Numbered from the stretch's first letter, positions 19,504 through 28,878 are shown. The stretch is DNA of 64,000 nt from Aquimarina sp. U1-2 (GCF_017897595.1 NZ_JAGKIK010000014.1:1-64000), one strand, 5' to 3'. Notes: generated by a model not told the origin, from the letters alone. Numbers and translations: made by a program.

Positions 19504-20955
19504 CTATTTACTAATGGACCAGATAGAAAAACTACCCGCTTTGGCGTAAATTGTTGTATTTCCTTCAGCATCGGTGCTTGGGGTTATTTTAGAATTATTA
19601 GCATAATCAACAAGGGTTTTGTTCTCCCAATTCGTTTGCATAGTATATTGCTTGGTATTGTTACTTATGTTCATGTAGAAGATAAGTCCTGGGTTATCAC
19701 CAGAACCATTTCTTTTCATAATGTATTCATCTTTATTAGCTTCAATAATTTCTATATCACCAGTAGCGATAGTACTATTAATTAAAATCAGATTTTGAAT
19801 TTGCTTTTTAAAAGATTCGTTTTCATAATCAAGATAGAAAATTGTAGGATACCCATCATGAGTCAACATATAGGCATATGCTAATAATTTATTGGCATAG
19901 CTTATGTTATTATTTGTATTTTCATCTTTCTCTGTATCATGATTCGCTGTAAATGTAACCGCTTTGTCAGGATATATTTTACGTAGCATATTGCCTTCTT
20001 CTCCTAGCGCAGTAAGATCTTTGTTACGGTCTAGAGACTCTTCTAACCTATAGAAACATGCAAAATCAAAAGCAGGAGATCCAGAGGCATCTACCCAATC
20101 TTTCAGCACCTGTTGATTGCCATCAAAATTTTCTCCTACCGAGAATCCTCCAACCTTATCATTCCATGCTTTTACCCATTTAGGAGCAAAGCTTTTTACG
20201 TAATCAAAACGCCAACCGTCAAAACCAAGTGATTTGTAAAATTCTGCTACAGAGTCATCTCGGCCCCATAACCATTCTTGTACATAAGGAACAGCGTGGC
20301 TAAGATCTGTTTCGGCAAAAAATAAGGCTCCTTCGTCAGCATCAACAATTGCGTTAGGATGAAAATGTTCAAAATTTCTATTAAATTTTCCAGAGGCATT
20401 TCCATTTTCTTCATCAAAAAGGCTGTATACTTCTGCATCTCTGTAGGGGTTGTACTGCAAGCCACCACCAGAGTTATGTCCCATAACGATATCTGCAATG
20501 ACTTCGATATCATTATCATGTGATTTTTGAATAAGGTTTTCAAGTTCTTCACGAGATCCAAAACGTGTTTCTTTGTTTTCTGACCCTCTTTGACTAAATT
20601 CTCCTACATCAAAATAATCCATGGGATCATACCCCATAGAAAATTGTCCTGAAGCTCCTTTTCCCGGAGCAGGTAACCAAATTCTATTGATTCCAGCCGC
20701 AGCCCAATCTTCAATTTTTGAACTTACTTCGTCATACCAACCGCCTATTGGCTCTACATCCCAATAAAATGCTTGCATGAGTACCCCTGCATCAGCTTTT
20801 ATAAACGGGGTAAGATCCATTTTTAAATCTTCTTGACCTGCTTCAGCTTCTTGGTTGTTAGAAGCATCATCATCGTTTGAACAACCTGAAAAAATTGCTA
20901 TGCAGGCGCCTATAAGAAGCGTACTTTTTATAGAATTTTTTATATTTTTTTTCAC
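19504..20955 (-). CDS. Surface alpha-amylase lipoprotein, GH13 (SusG-like role)
   Basis: A 483-residue lipoprotein that should cut starch or long malto-oligosaccharides at the cell surface. The signal ends at IFSGC followed by SNDDD, an acidic sequence after Cys like the surface-export signal of Bacteroidota. GH13 motifs are present: DIVMGHNSGG, the nucleophile Asp in GWRFDYVKSF, the acid/base Glu in FSVGENFD and FTANHDTEKD. The start is the GTG at 20955, fixed by the conserved leader repeat that ends ACGT just before it, where other copies have ACGTATG. It is the last gene of the susC-susD-susE-like order, after a hairpin and its own leader, so it may be expressed partly independently. Confidence 0.93.
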   Translation of the reverse strand: MKKNIKNSIKSTLLIGACIAIFSGCSNDDDASNNQEAEAGQEDLKMDLTPFIKADAGVLMQAFYWDVEPIGGWYDEVSSKIEDWAAAGINRIWLPAPGKGASGQFSMGYDPMDYFDVGEFSQRGSENKETRFGSREELENLIQKSHDNDIEVIADIVMGHNSGGGLQYNPYRDAEVYSLFDEENGNASGKFNRNFEHFHPNAIVDADEGALFFAETDLSHAVPYVQEWLWGRDDSVAEFYKSLGFDGWRFDYVKSFAPKWVKAWNDKVGGFSVGENFDGNQQVLKDWVDASGSPAFDFACFYRLEESLDRNKDLTALGEEGNMLRKIYPDKAVTFTANHDTEKDENTNNNISYANKLLAYAYMLTHDGYPTIFYLDYENESFKKQIQNLILINSTIATGDIEIIEANKDEYIMKRNGSGDNPGLIFYMNISNNTKQYTMQTNWENKTLVDYANNSKITPSTDAEGNTTIYAKAGSFSIWSISK

Positions 20956-21056
20956 ACGTTTAAATTTTAGTAATTATCGAGAAATACATTAATGATAAAA
21001 TTGAGAACGTATGTAACCGCTGCGCTCTCACATTAAAAATTTTATAACTATTCGTT
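20956..21056 (-). promoter_or_regulatory. Leader repeat copy 1, upstream of the amylase gene (short form)
   Basis: On the minus strand this reads AAACGAATAG, then the hairpin GAGAGCG...CGTTCTC (21003-21029) with an AGCGGTTACAT loop, then an AT-rich stretch ending AAACGT directly on the GTG start. It lacks the first AT-rich hairpin of the long copies. The stem and loop are the same as in the copies before lacI, GH65 and aspartate kinase. It probably acts in the mRNA leader; the mechanism is unknown. Confidence 0.7.
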
Positions 21057-21074
21057 TTATCATTAATAAAGTTT

Positions 21075-21100
21075 AGAGGCTGTTGATCCTAACAGCCTCT
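21075..21100 (-). terminator. Hairpin between the susE-like and amylase genes
   Basis: AGAGGCTGTT (21075-21084) pairs with AACAGCCTCT (21091-21100) around a 6-base loop, 15 bases past the stop of the susE-like gene. It could partly terminate the operon or stabilise the susCDE message and so separate amylase expression. Confidence 0.65.
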
Positions 21101-21114
21101 TATACATTATGCTC

Positions 21115-22230
21115 TTAATTTGTTACAGGAGTAAGCATAAAACTATACCCTCTTGGTTCGCTAAAATCAAGTGCAATTAAAAATGTACCTCCTGATGCTA
21201 CAGCAATATTCGACCCACCTTCGTCTAGTGATCCATCTCCGTTATCATCGTTTCCATAGTTCAGGGACCAGGCATCATTTGCTCTAAATTTAATCTCACC
21301 AGAAGAAAGATCCAAGGTAGTAGTCCAAACCTTTGTATCTTTATCATACGTAAGGTCATGATCCTGATCTGGACCTGGTTCGGCTGGGGCAAAGCCTAAA
21401 GGTGTAGACGAACCTGTAATGGCCCATTCTGTTTTTGTTAGGGTGTAGGTAAGTGCTTCAATATCTACATTGATTTTGTAATATCCTGCAATAGGAACAA
21501 CGATATTTTTACTGGCATCGTCTCGTAATAAAGTTCCAGATGTTCCAGAATCATTAGTATCCCCAAAGTTTCCATCAAAATTAACATTTGTAGGAGTAAT
21601 CTTAAAATTGGAATTATCATTGGCAAAAAACACATATCCTTCAAACTTAGAACTTGTAAAGTTTTCTGCTATTAGCGTAGGTGTTGCGGGGTCTGAAGGA
21701 TTCCAATTCGCACCATAACCGCTATCCTGAGCATAATCACCGGGCAGCCATAATCTAGGCAACTCGGTCGAATAGGGGGTTAGCGTAATGGCAAGAATGT
21801 TTGAGTTCATAGCTACTCCGTCATTACTTCCTAAAGAAGAAATAACACGAACTTCTAGAGCACCTTCTTCGTCTATTACTAATCCGGTTTTTATTGCCAG
21901 ATCATTAAGGTCTTTTACGGTCCAGGTATACGAACGCTCTACTGTAGAAGCAGCTTCGATCGCATTTTCAAAATTGGTACCTGCATTGGCAACCATGATA
22001 CTGTAAGAAACAGGGGTTTGAAAATTATAATCGGCATCGTTCCAAACCACAGTAAGTGCCTGATTGTTTTCAACCTCTTTATTTAAAGTAACGGTTGTAT
22101 TAGCCGTTACAATTACTGGTGCGGTAGCCGACTCTTCCTGAATAATAAATTCAGGCCCTTCATCATCTATACAAGAATAGAAGTTAAGCAAAGTAATACC
22201 TGCTAAAATTAAAATTGAAATTTTTTTCAT
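21115..22230 (-). CDS. SusE/SusF-like outer-membrane starch-binding lipoprotein
   Basis: A 371-residue lipoprotein with signal MKKISILILAGITLLNFYSC, the Cys followed by IDDEGPE. The N-terminal part is a SusE-type Ig-like domain (VTLNKEVENNQALTVVWNDADY) and the C-terminal part holds two carbohydrate-binding beta modules with Trp-rich strands (LWLPGDYAQDSGYGANW, FRANDAWSLNYGNDDNGDG). It sits directly after susD (21-base gap). Its likely role is to hold starch chains at the cell surface for SusCD and the amylase. Homologues differ greatly in sequence, so the call rests on position and fold pattern. Confidence 0.85.
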   Translation of the reverse strand: MKKISILILAGITLLNFYSCIDDEGPEFIIQEESATAPVIVTANTTVTLNKEVENNQALTVVWNDADYNFQTPVSYSIMVANAGTNFENAIEAASTVERSYTWTVKDLNDLAIKTGLVIDEEGALEVRVISSLGSNDGVAMNSNILAITLTPYSTELPRLWLPGDYAQDSGYGANWNPSDPATPTLIAENFTSSKFEGYVFFANDNSNFKITPTNVNFDGNFGDTNDSGTSGTLLRDDASKNIVVPIAGYYKINVDIEALTYTLTKTEWAITGSSTPLGFAPAEPGPDQDHDLTYDKDTKVWTTTLDLSSGEIKFRANDAWSLNYGNDDNGDGSLDEGGSNIAVASGGTFLIALDFSEPRGYSFMLTPVTN

Positions 22231-22251
22231 GACTGTATAAATTAAGTTTTT

Positions 22252-23916
22252 CTATAATTCGAATCCTGGATTTTGTCCTAAATTTGGATTTGCTGATCTA
22301 CTTGATGCAGGTACCGGAAAGCGTTTAAATTTTTCATCAATCGCAGTACCGTTTTGTGGGCCTCCTTTAAACGACCAGGTATAACTGCCGCCCGTATACA
22401 GATCGAAACGAATAAGGTCTTGTCTTCTATGCGCTTCCCAATGTAATTCTCGAGCTCGTTCATCAAGTATAAAATCGAGTGTTAGATCCCCTTCTGAAAT
22501 ATTTGCAGAGCTATTGTTAAAGGCTCGCTCTCTAAGCAAATTGATGTATCGGGTTGCAGTAGTTAGATCTCCGCCGCCTCCTTCAAGGTGAGCCTCTGCA
22601 TACATTAAATAAACATCTGCAAGTCTGAACAAAGGAAAATCGGTATCGACAAACAATTGATCCTGACCAGGCTCACCATTTGAGCTAATATTAGAATATT
22701 TTGCCATTAAATACCCTGACGAAGTATCCAGTAAATCTGCACCTATAGCAATATCCCTTTCTACCGGTGGATTAGGACCAGGAACTACCGGTACGTCAAA
22801 TTTTACTAAGGTATTTCTTTCATCATTATTAAATAAAGGCGCTTCAAAAGTTAGAGATAATTCTTCTCGTACTCTAAATAAGTTTCCGAAGCCAATAGCA
22901 CCAAAGTCAGCAGGTGTAGGTCTAAAATCTCCATTTGCGTTCTGTTGTCCTTGTATAATGATTGATGCTCCTCCAAAATTTCGTACCGAAACACCATCTG
23001 CAACAACAGGAAATATAATTTCATTTTGTGCCCCGTTACTATTGTTATCTGCATTAAAATTATTAAGATAATTAGGTGTTAAACTATATCCGCTATTGAT
23101 GATTTCTTCGCATACTCTAAGGCAATCAGCAAAACGATTATTGCTATTCTCTAGGAATACTTCAGCATTGAGGTATAACTTGGCAAGAATCATTTTTGCT
23201 ACTCCTTTATTAGCTCTGCCATATTGTTCGGCATTGCCTGGATTTACATCGAGTAATTGATCCTCTACCTCGAGCAACTCTGTTTCTATGTAGTTAAACA
23301 GATCATCTCCTGCAATTTCTTGAACTCTGGTAAATCCAACAGGATCATTTTCTGTAGCAAAAGGAGCTCTTCTAAAAAGATCCAATAAATGATAATTTGC
23401 CAAAGCTCTTAAAACTCGTGCCTCTGCTCTATACGTACGTATTTCTTGTTTCGCTGCCTCATCAACTCCGCGCTCATTTAATTTATCTTCTGTAGTTTGT
23501 CTTAAAAACTCGTTGGCTAATGAAATTTGAAATGTAGCTCTGGCCCAAAATCCTAAAACTATAACATTATTCGCATCCCAGCTATTACGTTGTATTTGAC
23601 GTATTCCCTGATCATTTTCAAAATTCCATAGTACTTCGTCAGAAGCTAAACTTTGTAAATTAAATAATCCTCTTATATAATTACCGGTACCGGCATCGAT
23701 CCCTGCAAGATTAGATGTGCCCGGATCATCTAAACCAACGACCGAAAAGTTAGCATACACTCCTGCTATTGCTCGATCATATCCCCCGGGCTGGTTAAAA
23801 ACATCTTCAGCCAATAGGTCATCATCGTCTTCAAGTTCGATATCGAGGTCTCCTTCGCAAGAACTTAAAATCCCTACGAATAGAAATGCGTATAAAAAAG
23901 ATATATATATTTTCAT
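22252..23916 (-). CDS. susD: SusD/RagB-family nutrient-binding lipoprotein
   Basis: A 554-residue outer-membrane lipoprotein that acts as the lid on the SusC channel. The signal ends at GILSSC followed by EGDLDIELEDDDD, strongly acidic. TPR-like helices are visible (QEIRTYRAEARVLRALANYHLLDLFRRAPFA), and the C-terminal part has the typical DERARELHWEAHRRQDLIRFD segment. It starts 11 bases after the susC stop, so the two are co-transcribed. The neighbouring amylases and phosphorylase point to starch or maltodextrin as ligand. Confidence 0.95.
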   Translation of the reverse strand: MKIYISFLYAFLFVGILSSCEGDLDIELEDDDDLLAEDVFNQPGGYDRAIAGVYANFSVVGLDDPGTSNLAGIDAGTGNYIRGLFNLQSLASDEVLWNFENDQGIRQIQRNSWDANNVIVLGFWARATFQISLANEFLRQTTEDKLNERGVDEAAKQEIRTYRAEARVLRALANYHLLDLFRRAPFATENDPVGFTRVQEIAGDDLFNYIETELLEVEDQLLDVNPGNAEQYGRANKGVAKMILAKLYLNAEVFLENSNNRFADCLRVCEEIINSGYSLTPNYLNNFNADNNSNGAQNEIIFPVVADGVSVRNFGGASIIIQGQQNANGDFRPTPADFGAIGFGNLFRVREELSLTFEAPLFNNDERNTLVKFDVPVVPGPNPPVERDIAIGADLLDTSSGYLMAKYSNISSNGEPGQDQLFVDTDFPLFRLADVYLMYAEAHLEGGGGDLTTATRYINLLRERAFNNSSANISEGDLTLDFILDERARELHWEAHRRQDLIRFDLYTGGSYTWSFKGGPQNGTAIDEKFKRFPVPASSRSANPNLGQNPGFEL

Positions 23917-23927
23917 TGCTAGTTTTT

Positions 23928-26852
23928 TTAGTATTTGTAATTGATTCCGAATAAGAAAGTACGTCCTCTGGGAAAAATAGACTGATCTCTACCGTCATTC
24001 TGAATTTCAGGATCAAGACCTGAATAATCTGTAATTAGAAAAGCATTTTGTACTCCCGTCCAAACTCTTAAACTTGAAACACCTTTCATGATATCCCTCA
24101 TCGTATACCCCAGTGTAATATTTTCCATTCGTACAAATGAACCGTCTTCTACATAAATATCAGACAGAATTACATCGGGTGTACTTACAAAATCTGTATT
24201 TAACAAGGTTGTAGGTGCGTTGTTGAATACATTTCTGAAAAGGTTACCTTCTTGCGCATTCGCTGAAGCCACATTATTATAGACATCATTGCCGATACTA
24301 GCACGTAAATTGAAACTAAAATCGAAATTGTAAAAATTGAGGTTGGATTGAAGCCCCATAAGAAAGTCTGGAGCTGGTTTTCCTGCGATGTATCTGTCAT
24401 TATTGTCTACAACGCCATTACCATCTAGATCTGCATAAGCACCCTCAATCGGTCTTCCGTTAGAATCATATACCTGTGCAAAAGTGAAAAAGGAAAAAGG
24501 AACTTCGCCTTGTCTTTGAATTTGAACGTTATTACCCGTACCCCCATCGATACCCCCTACGATAATATCCTGCCCAAAGGCTAGTTCTTCTATTTCTTGA
24601 TCAATAAAAGTGGCATTATAGCTTACGCTCCAGTTCACATTTGAGCTTCTAATAATATCTGTATTAATAGAGAATTCGGCACCTTGCGTTACAAACTTAC
24701 CTATGTTTTGAAATCCTTGGTTAGAAAAGTTAACTGCATCGGGTACAGGGGCTTCAGAAAGCAGGTCATCAGATTCTTTTCTAAATACATCTATAGAACC
24801 ACTAATGCGATCGTTCCAAAATCCATAATCCAGTCCGATATTATATTCAGTAATTTTTTCCCATTCGATATCTTCGTTTCTAAACTGTGCCTGAACTATA
24901 TTGACCACTTCACCATTTAAGATATATTGAGTGTTAGGATTACTGCCTCTATAACGCTCTATATAGGCATATGCTTGGCTAATATCTTGCTGTCCTGTGA
25001 TACCATATCCTAAACGCAGTCTAAGATTGCTTACTGTAGTCGAGTTTTGAAGAAAATCTTCTTCACTAATTTGCCATCCAAAAGATGCTGAGGGAAAATA
25101 CCCCCATCTATTATCAGGACTAAATCTTGAAGTACCATCTCTACGAATGGAACCGGTTAGAAAATATTTGTCACTCAATTTTAGGTTCGCTCGGGCGAAA
25201 TAAGCCAAAAGGACTACATCAGGTTCAATATTTCTCTCAGGAAGTCTGTTGGGATCACGTTGATCTTCAGTTTTAAATTCTTCAACTTCAAATTTTTGAT
25301 ACGAGTATCCTGCTGTTGTTTCCAGATCAAGTTCACCAAACTTTTTAGTATAAACAAGATAGGCATCTAGTAATTTGTTTTCTGATGTAAAATCTGTATC
25401 AGACTTAAACCCGTTAAACTCTCCAAACTCTGATCTAAATGTGTTCGCACTCTCTGTAGAACGCTCTTCGAATCTTTGTGTTTCGCTAGTATCCAGACCT
25501 AGATTTACCACAGCTCTTAATTCGGGCAAAAAGTGCATCTGATAATCAAATTTTACATTTCCAAAATATCGTCTTACATTGGCAATATTTCTGGTTTGTA
25601 ATAATTTTGCAACGGGATTTCGCTGTACGTTGGGAAGTGCAAAACCATCGCTATTTACGTATTCAAAAAAGCCCCCGTATGGTGAAGATGCATCAAAAAC
25701 CGGTTGAGTAGGATCAAATGTAATCGCATCTTTTTCTACACCCTCAGCAAAACGGTTTTTCTCAAAGTTTAGATTCGCATTAACATCAATTTTCAAATGA
25801 TTGTCAAATAATCGTGGATTTAGAGATAATGATGTGGTAGTTCTCTCGAATTTTGATGTTTTTCTAAGCCCTTCCTGATCTGCTCGACCCACAGAAAGAC
25901 GAGTGGGTAAAACATCTAATAAGGACCCGCTAAGTGAAAGATTATGAATTGAAGAAAACGCATCACGATAGATTTCGTCCTGCCAGTCTGTATTCGCTGT
26001 TCCCAAACTACCTACCCGGTCTGGAAATCGTTCGGCAATCAGGGCTCTATACTCATCTCCAGAAAAAACATCAACGGTTCTGTTTGCAGTCGTAATACTG
26101 GTTTGAGAATCTAGACTAATACTAAGATTTTTCCTTCCTTTTTTTGTAGTAATGATAATTACTCCATTTGCACCTCGGTTACCATAAATTGCTGCCGCTG
26201 ATGCATCTTTAAGAATAGAAAAAGACTCGATATCATTAGGGTTAATAGAAGATAAAATGGACCTAGAACCATTATCTTCGTCAGATGGGTCATTAATTGG
26301 CAAACCATCAATTACGATAAGAGCATCATTTGAAGCGTTTAAAGAAGCACCACCACGAATTCTAATTTGCGAATTACCAGCAGGGCCACCATTTGTATTA
26401 ATATTAACTCCGGCCACACGACCAGTAAACAGGTTTTCTGCAGTAACGTTATTTCCTGTGTTGAAATCTTCTGCAGTAACCAAGGCTACAGAACCGGTTA
26501 GATCTTTCTTTCTTGTATTTCCATAACCAATAACTACAACTTGTTCTAATTCTGCAGCATCTTCTTGTAATGTAATATCTATTGAGGGTTGACCATCAAA
26601 TACGACTTCTTGAGCCATAAAACCTACATAAGAATAAACTAGTATCTCCCCCTTATTCACATTATCTAAAGTATATTGTCCGTTAAAGTCAGTAGTAGCC
26701 CCCTTCGTCGATCCTCTAACGATAATGTTTACACCCGGAATTGGTTGCCCGCCTCCGGCATCGCTCACGGTTCCTGTTACTGTTGATTGAGCAAATAAGC
26801 TCATGGGTATCAACCACACCAAAAACAATGCGCATTTTGTAAATGTTTTCAT
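23928..26852 (-). CDS. susC: SusC/RagA-family TonB-dependent outer-membrane transporter
   Basis: A 974-residue TonB-dependent receptor importing oligosaccharides across the outer membrane. After the signal peptide comes a carboxypeptidase-like regulatory domain (TVTGTVSDAGGGQPIPGVNIIVRGSTKGATTDFNG), then the TonB-box/plug region with the SusC signature VVVIGYGNTRKKDLTGSV and a plug that includes SAAAIYGNRGANGVIIITTKKG, and then a beta-barrel ending in an aromatic residue (FGINYKY). It is the first gene of the leftward starch operon. The upstream region holds a degenerate leader copy and, about 245 bases away, a LacI-type palindrome. Confidence 0.97.
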   Translation of the reverse strand: MKTFTKCALFLVWLIPMSLFAQSTVTGTVSDAGGGQPIPGVNIIVRGSTKGATTDFNGQYTLDNVNKGEILVYSYVGFMAQEVVFDGQPSIDITLQEDAAELEQVVVIGYGNTRKKDLTGSVALVTAEDFNTGNNVTAENLFTGRVAGVNINTNGGPAGNSQIRIRGGASLNASNDALIVIDGLPINDPSDEDNGSRSILSSINPNDIESFSILKDASAAAIYGNRGANGVIIITTKKGRKNLSISLDSQTSITTANRTVDVFSGDEYRALIAERFPDRVGSLGTANTDWQDEIYRDAFSSIHNLSLSGSLLDVLPTRLSVGRADQEGLRKTSKFERTTTSLSLNPRLFDNHLKIDVNANLNFEKNRFAEGVEKDAITFDPTQPVFDASSPYGGFFEYVNSDGFALPNVQRNPVAKLLQTRNIANVRRYFGNVKFDYQMHFLPELRAVVNLGLDTSETQRFEERSTESANTFRSEFGEFNGFKSDTDFTSENKLLDAYLVYTKKFGELDLETTAGYSYQKFEVEEFKTEDQRDPNRLPERNIEPDVVLLAYFARANLKLSDKYFLTGSIRRDGTSRFSPDNRWGYFPSASFGWQISEEDFLQNSTTVSNLRLRLGYGITGQQDISQAYAYIERYRGSNPNTQYILNGEVVNIVQAQFRNEDIEWEKITEYNIGLDYGFWNDRISGSIDVFRKESDDLLSEAPVPDAVNFSNQGFQNIGKFVTQGAEFSINTDIIRSSNVNWSVSYNATFIDQEIEELAFGQDIIVGGIDGGTGNNVQIQRQGEVPFSFFTFAQVYDSNGRPIEGAYADLDGNGVVDNNDRYIAGKPAPDFLMGLQSNLNFYNFDFSFNLRASIGNDVYNNVASANAQEGNLFRNVFNNAPTTLLNTDFVSTPDVILSDIYVEDGSFVRMENITLGYTMRDIMKGVSSLRVWTGVQNAFLITDYSGLDPEIQNDGRDQSIFPRGRTFLFGINYKY

Positions 26853-26935
26853 TTGTTTAAAATTTTATAATTCAATGAAAATTAAGTAATTACAAAATCA
26901 TAAATAGATGTAACCACTTCGTTTTCGCATAAACT
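26853..26935 (-). promoter_or_regulatory. Leader repeat copy 2, degenerate, upstream of susC
   Basis: On the minus strand an AGTGGTTACAT core (around 26908-26918) is followed by AT-rich sequence ending TTTTAAACAA on the susC ATG, the same order as in the good copies. The GAGAGCG/CGTTCTC stem is not preserved. It may be a decayed member of the family, or the shared core may be the functional part. Confidence 0.4.
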
Positions 26936-27096
26936 TATTTTAATCATATCGATAGAGCATGTTTAAAAAAGTTTATACTCATTTCATAAAAATTAAATTA
27001 GTTTTTAATTGTTTCACTTCTTATACTTTCACTTTCTGCCATCCAAAGTATGTAAATTTTGTGTTAAATTTTGAGGTAACTATTTTACATGCTTTA

Positions 27097-27110
27097 CGAA
27101 AACGTTTGCG
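27097..27110. promoter_or_regulatory. Probable LacI-family operator in the susC-lacI gap
   Basis: CGAAAACGTTTGCG is a near-perfect palindrome centred on CG, as expected for LacI/GalR-family operators. The 11-mer CGAAAACGTTT recurs at 35110-35120 before pfkA. The divergent LacI gene at 27728 is the natural candidate to bind both. The whole 26853-27727 gap otherwise holds three leader copies and a short GC-richer patch at 27525-27560 (GCCTA...TAGGC). Confidence 0.6.
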
Positions 27111-27329
27111 TGTGGAAAACTTTTAGAATTTCAATAAAAATTTAAACGATTTAATGCTCATATGATATATTTTCGCAGTGATTTTTGATGTTTAGATAAA
27201 AAGTAAGCGTTAGGAAATAAGTTTTAGGTAGCGACGTTGTAGCCTTCAATCTTAAAAAAATGGGAGCGAAAAAATTGGCTGTAAAGGTATAATCTTAAGA
27301 ATTACTTAACTTTTAATTAAACTAGAAGC

Positions 27330-27471
27330 ATGAAACGAACATTAATAAATTTTAAAAATTATTTCATCAAAGAGAATGTTTAAAATTTTTAATGTAAGAG
27401 CGTAGCGGTTACATACGTTCTCAATTATTTAATTATTCCGTTTTCAAATAATTAAATAATTTAAACGTATG
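27330..27471 (+). repeat. Leader repeat copy 3, orphan long form
   Basis: It begins with a 17-codon ORF MKRTLINFKNYFIKENV (27330-27383), then the hairpin AGAGCGTA/TACGTTCT (27397-27421) with a GCGGTTACA loop. A perfect 14-bp AT hairpin follows (27424-27437 with 27447-27460), and the copy ends AAACGTATG. That ATG opens only a two-codon ORF (ATG AAA TAA, 27469-27477), so no gene is attached. Another copy follows 117 bases downstream. Confidence 0.7.
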
Positions 27472-27587
27472 AAATAAGCCATAATAATAAGGATGATACG
27501 CTCCGATATGAGTAAATGGCGATTCCACCCGCCTACCAGCAGCTAGGCATGCAGGTCTGACCACTAAAAAACCATAAAAATAAACAG

Positions 27588-27730
27588 ATGAAACGAACAT
27601 TAATAAATTTTAAAAATTACTTCACCAAAGGGAATGTTTAAAATTTTTAATGTGAGAGCGTAGCGGTTACATACGTTCTCAATTTTTTAATTATTTCGTT
27701 TCCAAACAATTAAAAAGATTTAAACGTATG
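27588..27730 (+). promoter_or_regulatory. Leader repeat copy 4, upstream of lacI (long form)
   Basis: It begins with the 17-codon ORF MKRTLINFKNYFTKGNV (27588-27641), then hairpin GAGAGCGTA (27654-27662)/TACGTTCTC (27672-27680) with a GCGGTTACA loop, then a second AT hairpin, and ends AAACGT immediately before the lacI ATG at 27728. It is nearly identical to copy 3. A translated or structured leader controlling lacI is possible. Confidence 0.7.
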
Positions 27731-28750
27731 AAACAAAAAGTGACACTAAAACAAATTGCAAAAGAACTGGATGTTTCTATTTCTACCGTATCAAAAGCGC
27801 TAAAAGATAGTGCTGAAATTAGTTTGGATACGCGGCAAAAGGTAAAGGCATTTGCAAAGCTTTACAATTACAAACCCAATAACATTGCGTTAAGTCTTAA
27901 AAATAGAAAGACCAAAACCATTGGTGTCATTATTCCCGAAATTGTTCATCATTTTTTTACAACTGTTATAGGAGGGGTAGAGAAGGTTGCAAACCAAAAA
28001 GGATATAATGTGATTATTTGCTCCTCTAACAACTCTTTTGATAAAGAAGTTTTAAATATGGAAATGCTTGCTAGTGGTAGCGCAGACGGTTTCATTTTAT
28101 CAGTTGCCAAAGAAACACAACTCAAGAAAGATTATCATCATATAGAAGAAACAATGAGCCAGGGGATGCCTGTAGTTCTTTTTGATAGAATTATTGATGA
28201 AGTTGTATGTGATAAAGTCATTATTGATGATACTAAAGGAGCACAAACAGCTACCAATCACCTTCTTTCTCTGGGATGTAGACGAATTGCTATTCTCACC
28301 ACAGTAGATTACATCAGTGTAGGTAAACTTAGAACAAATGGATACCTAAAAGCGTTGCGTGCCTATGATATTGAAGAGCAAGAAGAACTGATTCTTAAAA
28401 TAGAAGATGTCGATAATTGTGAATCTGAGATTGCAGAATTTCTAAAGCATAAGCATATTGATGCTGTCTTTGCAGTTAATGAGTTATTTGCTGTTACCGC
28501 TGTACGAGTTCTTCATGCGCAAGGAAAAAGTGTACCAGAAGATATTGCTGTCGTTGGTTTTACAGATGGTATTCTTTCTAAGCATTTTATCCCAAGTTTA
28601 ACTACGATTAGTCAGCACGGGGAAGATATGGGGATTAGAGCCGCAAAATTGCTTATCGATAAGCTAGAAGGAGACGATATGTCTACTGAAGAATATAGAA
28701 CCGTTATTATTGATACGAGTCTGGTGCAAAGACAATCTACAAAAAAATAA
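27728..28750 (+). CDS. LacI-family transcriptional regulator of the maltodextrin locus
   Basis: A 340-residue regulator. The N-terminal helix-turn-helix is VTLKQIAKELDVSISTVSKALKDS; a periplasmic-binding-protein-like sensor domain follows (TKTIGVIIPEIVHHFF, DAVFAVNELFAVTAVRVL, DIAVVGFTDG). It is divergent from the susC operon and upstream of the transporter-phosphomutase-phosphorylase genes, so it is probably the MalR-type regulator responding to a maltodextrin-derived ligand. Two CGAAAACGTTT palindromes, before susC and pfkA, are likely targets. Its start is fixed by the leader repeat. Confidence 0.92.
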   Translation: MKQKVTLKQIAKELDVSISTVSKALKDSAEISLDTRQKVKAFAKLYNYKPNNIALSLKNRKTKTIGVIIPEIVHHFFTTVIGGVEKVANQKGYNVIICSSNNSFDKEVLNMEMLASGSADGFILSVAKETQLKKDYHHIEETMSQGMPVVLFDRIIDEVVCDKVIIDDTKGAQTATNHLLSLGCRRIAILTTVDYISVGKLRTNGYLKALRAYDIEEQEELILKIEDVDNCESEIAEFLKHKHIDAVFAVNELFAVTAVRVLHAQGKSVPEDIAVVGFTDGILSKHFIPSLTTISQHGEDMGIRAAKLLIDKLEGDDMSTEEYRTVIIDTSLVQRQSTKK

Positions 28751-28782
28751 TAAAGCGATTCTTGCTTATTGAAAAATAATAA

Positions 28783-28837
28783 TATCTTTGCGACTAGTCA
28801 AAACTTATATTTTCACTTTCTACTAAATAAGTTTTGA
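28783..28837 (+). promoter_or_regulatory. Promoter and leader hairpin of the sugar transporter operon
   Basis: TATCTTTG (28783-28790) matches the -7 box, with TTG at 28762-28764 18 bases upstream as a -33 candidate. Starting right where the transcript should begin, TCAAAACTTA (28798-28807) pairs with TAAGTTTTGA (28828-28837). So the message for the MFS gene probably opens with a 10-bp hairpin with a 20-base loop, which could act as operator or mRNA stabiliser. Confidence 0.6.
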
Positions 28838-28878
28838 TAAGTCATGCGCTTATCAGTGTAATCATCTAATTTCACTTA

